DNA of 15,310 bases. Source: CAYRTV01 sp964505785. GTDB lineage: Bacteria > Acidobacteriota > Aminicenantia > Aminicenantales > Aminicenantaceae. This document shows, in pieces, positions 13,047 through 15,310 of the stretch. A model generated the notes under the pieces. That model made no database searches. It worked only from the letters and a program-made list of their open reading frames with translations, and was not told the DNA's origin. The stretch covers positions 1 through 15,310 of the forward strand of contig CAZDJZ010000038.1 in the NCBI GenBank assembly GCA_964505785.1, written 5' to 3'. Numbering within the stretch: position 1 is the first letter of the stretch; each line of letters starts with the position of its first letter. The position numbers and the translations under genes were made by a program.

Positions 13047-15176
13047 TTATTTCCTCAGCATATCAATCGCCTCTTGAGCTGCATCCTTCACCCAATTTCT
13101 ATAAGATGGCTGCTGCATGGCTTCTTTTAAAAAAGACAGCTGCGACCGGTCTCCTGATTTTCCAATTGCGCGCAGGGCTTCGGCCTGAACCGCATAGCTG
13201 GTATCTGTTTCAAAACATTGCCGGAAGAAAGCAGCCAGGCTCTTATCCTTAAAATCTCCAAGTGCATCGATCGCAGCCATCCGAACTTGAGAACTCTCGT
13301 CTTGCCGGCTGATTATCCTGAAAAAATCAACCAGGCGGACGTCCTGAAACCCGCCCATTGCCTGTACGGCCGCCTTGCGCACCGCCCAGAAAGAATCATG
13401 GCCTGCAGCGTCTTTCAAACCGGAAACCGCAATTTCCCGGTCACCATACTCACTCAGTTCCCGGGCGGCCTGCATACGGCCAATGACATCATCATTTTCT
13501 AACTGATATAACAACTCGTTGAGAGATTTTTCAAAAAAACATTCTTTAAGAAGGGCATTTTTTGCATCAAACCTGACCAGCAGCGGTTCGGCCGGAGCAG
13601 CCAGAACAATTTCTTCATGCTGATTTTCAATCCAAATCTCTTCTGTTTTCTCTTCTGCAGCCGTCACAATTTTTATCGTGACCGGAAATCTGAAAACCGG
13701 AATCCCTCCAGACGTATCCTGTATCTGGTCCACTTGCATATGAATCTGTTTTTCTTCTGCATTCCATTCATACCCGATATCCAGAACCGGATGGCCCGGG
13801 CTGAATATCCATTGGTCAAAAAACCAATAGAGATTGCGGCCGGTCACATCTTTAACCGTTTTGATAAAATCATGGGTATCCACCGCCTCAAACTCATATA
13901 TATGCAGAAAAGCGCTCAGGGTGCGGAAAAAAGCGTGATCACCCAGAATATCCCGCAGCATATGCAGGACAACCGCGGCTTTGGGATAGGAATGGGCATC
14001 AAATAAATCTTCCGGCCGGTCATAGTGATGACAGACAATGGGCCGCAGATAACGGTCCCGGGCCTCCCGGAGATAGGAATTCTTCTTGTTTAAGAGGTTG
14101 ACCGCACCCTCTTCCTTCCCTTTTTCATGCTGATAATACAGATAATCGCAATAAGTGCCGAATCCTTCGTTCATCCATGCATGCGCCCAGGATCTGAGGG
14201 TGATCAAATCGCCCCACCATTGGTGGGCCAGCTCATGAGAGACAATCCCGATACTGGTGTAATCCTGCTCTGCTCGCTCATCATGCATAATGGCATGCGT
14301 CATGGCGGTAGCGGTGGTGCTCTCCGCCCCGCCGCCCATGGGAACGGAAACCTGGTCATATTTGCACCAGGGGTATTCATAATCGAAAATGTCATTGAAA
14401 AACGCCATCATATCCGGAGTTTGGCCATAGGTTCTGTCCACATAAGATTCATGCTGCGGATAGACCCAATAGTGCAGCGGCAGATCTTTATAGTGATCTT
14501 CGACCACAACATACGGGGCCGCCGCCATAAAAATCAAATACGTGGAATGCGGCAAGTCTTGGACCCAATGAAACGTAACTGTGCCTTCATCTTCATTCTC
14601 CATGACTTCGATCAGACGGCCGTTGGCGGCCACTTTGTTTCCGGAAGCAACCGTGGCGATAATTTCATGGGTGACTTTGTCATGAGGATAATCATAACAG
14701 GGAAACCAGTGACGGACACCATACGGCCATGAATCCGAGGCCACCATTTGCGGATGTTCATCGGTTTTATCAAAAAACCGCAATCCATCCTCAGGATCTT
14801 GGCCCTGATATGAAACCGTAAATGATAAATTTTCTCCATAGCCGTATTTCTTTCTCAAATCTACTCTGAGTTTCCCATTTACCTGTTCAAACGGCAGGGA
14901 TTTTCCCCAATTATCCATAACAGATGTCACGGTAAATCCCACCGCATCCAGCTCACAGGAATCCAATCCGTCGGTGATGGATATAAGGCTAATCGTATTT
15001 TTTCCCTCAAACGCATGGCCTTCAATATCAATCCGTATCTGAATACGGTAGTGCTGCGCATCATATGTCCGGCTGCGCTCTGCCTGATAAGGCTTTTCAC
15101 TAAAATCAATCCTCTGGGAAAAAAGCGGGATGGTTAATAATAGAAAAACAAGGCCTGTTCTCAAAGCTTTATTCAT
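13047..15176 (-). CDS. Secreted M1-family zinc aminopeptidase with C-terminal HEAT repeats
   Basis: This is a 709-residue exported metallopeptidase of family M1 (gluzincin), predicted to remove N-terminal residues from peptides. Residues 1-20 form a signal peptide. An N-terminal beta-domain (about 35-220) is followed by the catalytic domain. The zinc site is HELAH at 314-318 plus E337 in WMNEGFGTY, exactly HExxH-18-E. Y397 in SYPKAAVVLHMLR fits the transition-state tyrosine. The GxMEN substrate-binding motif is altered to GGAES (282-286), keeping only the key glutamate E285. Residues about 553-709 are four to five HEAT-like helical repeats (VIGRMQAARELSEYGD, WAVRKAAVQAMGGF, QVRMAAIDALGDF, AVQAEALRAIGKSGD), replacing the usual long ERAP-type C-domain. 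The ATG has GGAGG (15186-15190) at 9 nt. It reads toward the propeller gene but is separated from it by 300 bp of repeats. Confidence 0.9.
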   Translation of the reverse strand: MNKALRTGLVFLLLTIPLFSQRIDFSEKPYQAERSRTYDAQHYRIQIRIDIEGHAFEGKNTISLISITDGLDSCELDAVGFTVTSVMDNWGKSLPFEQVNGKLRVDLRKKYGYGENLSFTVSYQGQDPEDGLRFFDKTDEHPQMVASDSWPYGVRHWFPCYDYPHDKVTHEIIATVASGNKVAANGRLIEVMENEDEGTVTFHWVQDLPHSTYLIFMAAAPYVVVEDHYKDLPLHYWVYPQHESYVDRTYGQTPDMMAFFNDIFDYEYPWCKYDQVSVPMGGGAESTTATAMTHAIMHDERAEQDYTSIGIVSHELAHQWWGDLITLRSWAHAWMNEGFGTYCDYLYYQHEKGKEEGAVNLLNKKNSYLREARDRYLRPIVCHHYDRPEDLFDAHSYPKAAVVLHMLRDILGDHAFFRTLSAFLHIYEFEAVDTHDFIKTVKDVTGRNLYWFFDQWIFSPGHPVLDIGYEWNAEEKQIHMQVDQIQDTSGGIPVFRFPVTIKIVTAAEEKTEEIWIENQHEEIVLAAPAEPLLVRFDAKNALLKECFFEKSLNELLYQLENDDVIGRMQAARELSEYGDREIAVSGLKDAAGHDSFWAVRKAAVQAMGGFQDVRLVDFFRIISRQDESSQVRMAAIDALGDFKDKSLAAFFRQCFETDTSYAVQAEALRAIGKSGDRSQLSFLKEAMQQPSYRNWVKDAAQEAIDMLRK

Positions 15177-15207
15177 TGGTCTATTCCTCCACTCAATTTC
15201 GGTTCCT

Positions 15208-15237
15208 AATATAACTATGATTGACTGAAAAAATCAA
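15208..15237 (-). promoter_or_regulatory. Candidate promoter of the M1 aminopeptidase gene
   Basis: On the minus strand, TTGATT (15232-15237), 18 bp, TATATT (15208-15213) lies about 32 bp before the start codon. A better -35 hexamer, TTGACA, lies further upstream near 15260-15265 but lacks a good -10 at proper spacing. The window's right edge to 15310 shows no other feature. Confidence 0.4.
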
Positions 15238-15310
15238 ATAGCGCAGCGAATGATCGGCCATGTCAAGAATTGTTCGCAATTTCGTTTAAATTCACCCACC
15301 GCAAACTCCT

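Noticed and set aside
14127..14732. 201-residue open frame on the plus strand
   Set aside because: It lies wholly antisense to the catalytic domain of the M1 peptidase, whose motifs are unambiguous, and resembles no family.

Overview
The window reads as part of the chromosome of an uncultured Gram-negative bacterium. Several products carry Sec signal peptides and one looks like an outer-membrane beta-barrel. There is no rRNA, tRNA, phage gene, transposase or CRISPR array, so the phylum cannot be fixed. The mix (animal-type transketolase, a large Asp-box propeller protein, an M1 peptidase fused to HEAT repeats, a secreted papain-like protease with an Ig-like tail) recalls FCB-group, Aminicenantes or Acidobacteriota-like genomes, but that is an impression from memory.

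Layout. At the left, a secreted staphylococcal-type nuclease (minus) diverges from a short animal-type transketolase (plus). From about 2.95 to 7.1 kb lies a small-molecule or glycan block: a tandem-GNAT acetyltransferase (minus), a PIG-L/LmbE zinc deacetylase (plus), a MshA-like GT4 glycosyltransferase (minus) and a CelD/BioF2-type acyltransferase (minus). The last two are translationally coupled. The deacetylase and glycosyltransferase overlap tail-to-tail. The tandem-GNAT and deacetylase genes diverge from a dyad-symmetric candidate promoter. These enzyme classes match three steps of mycothiol- or bacillithiol-type thiol synthesis (glycosyl transfer, deacetylation, acetylation). No recognised cysteine ligase (MshC or BshC) is present, so a polysaccharide-modification role is equally open.

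From 7.4 to 15.2 kb all genes are on the minus strand and encode exported proteins: an M1 zinc aminopeptidase with a HEAT tail, a 985-residue sortilin/BNR-type propeller protein, a C1A papain-family protease with an Ig-like domain, and a small beta-barrel protein probably co-transcribed with the protease. Together they suggest a cell-surface or periplasmic protein-degradation toolkit.

The most unusual feature is in the spacers. They are mosaics of at least four families of 7-bp tandem repeats (TTTTGCG, CCATTCA, AAAAGTG/AAAAGTT, GATTTTT) mixed with copies of a palindromic element containing TCCTGAGCGAAGC. The copies often abut gene ends. In one case the repeats have been read into a protein, giving the tandem-GNAT enzyme a 31-residue repeat-encoded C-terminus.
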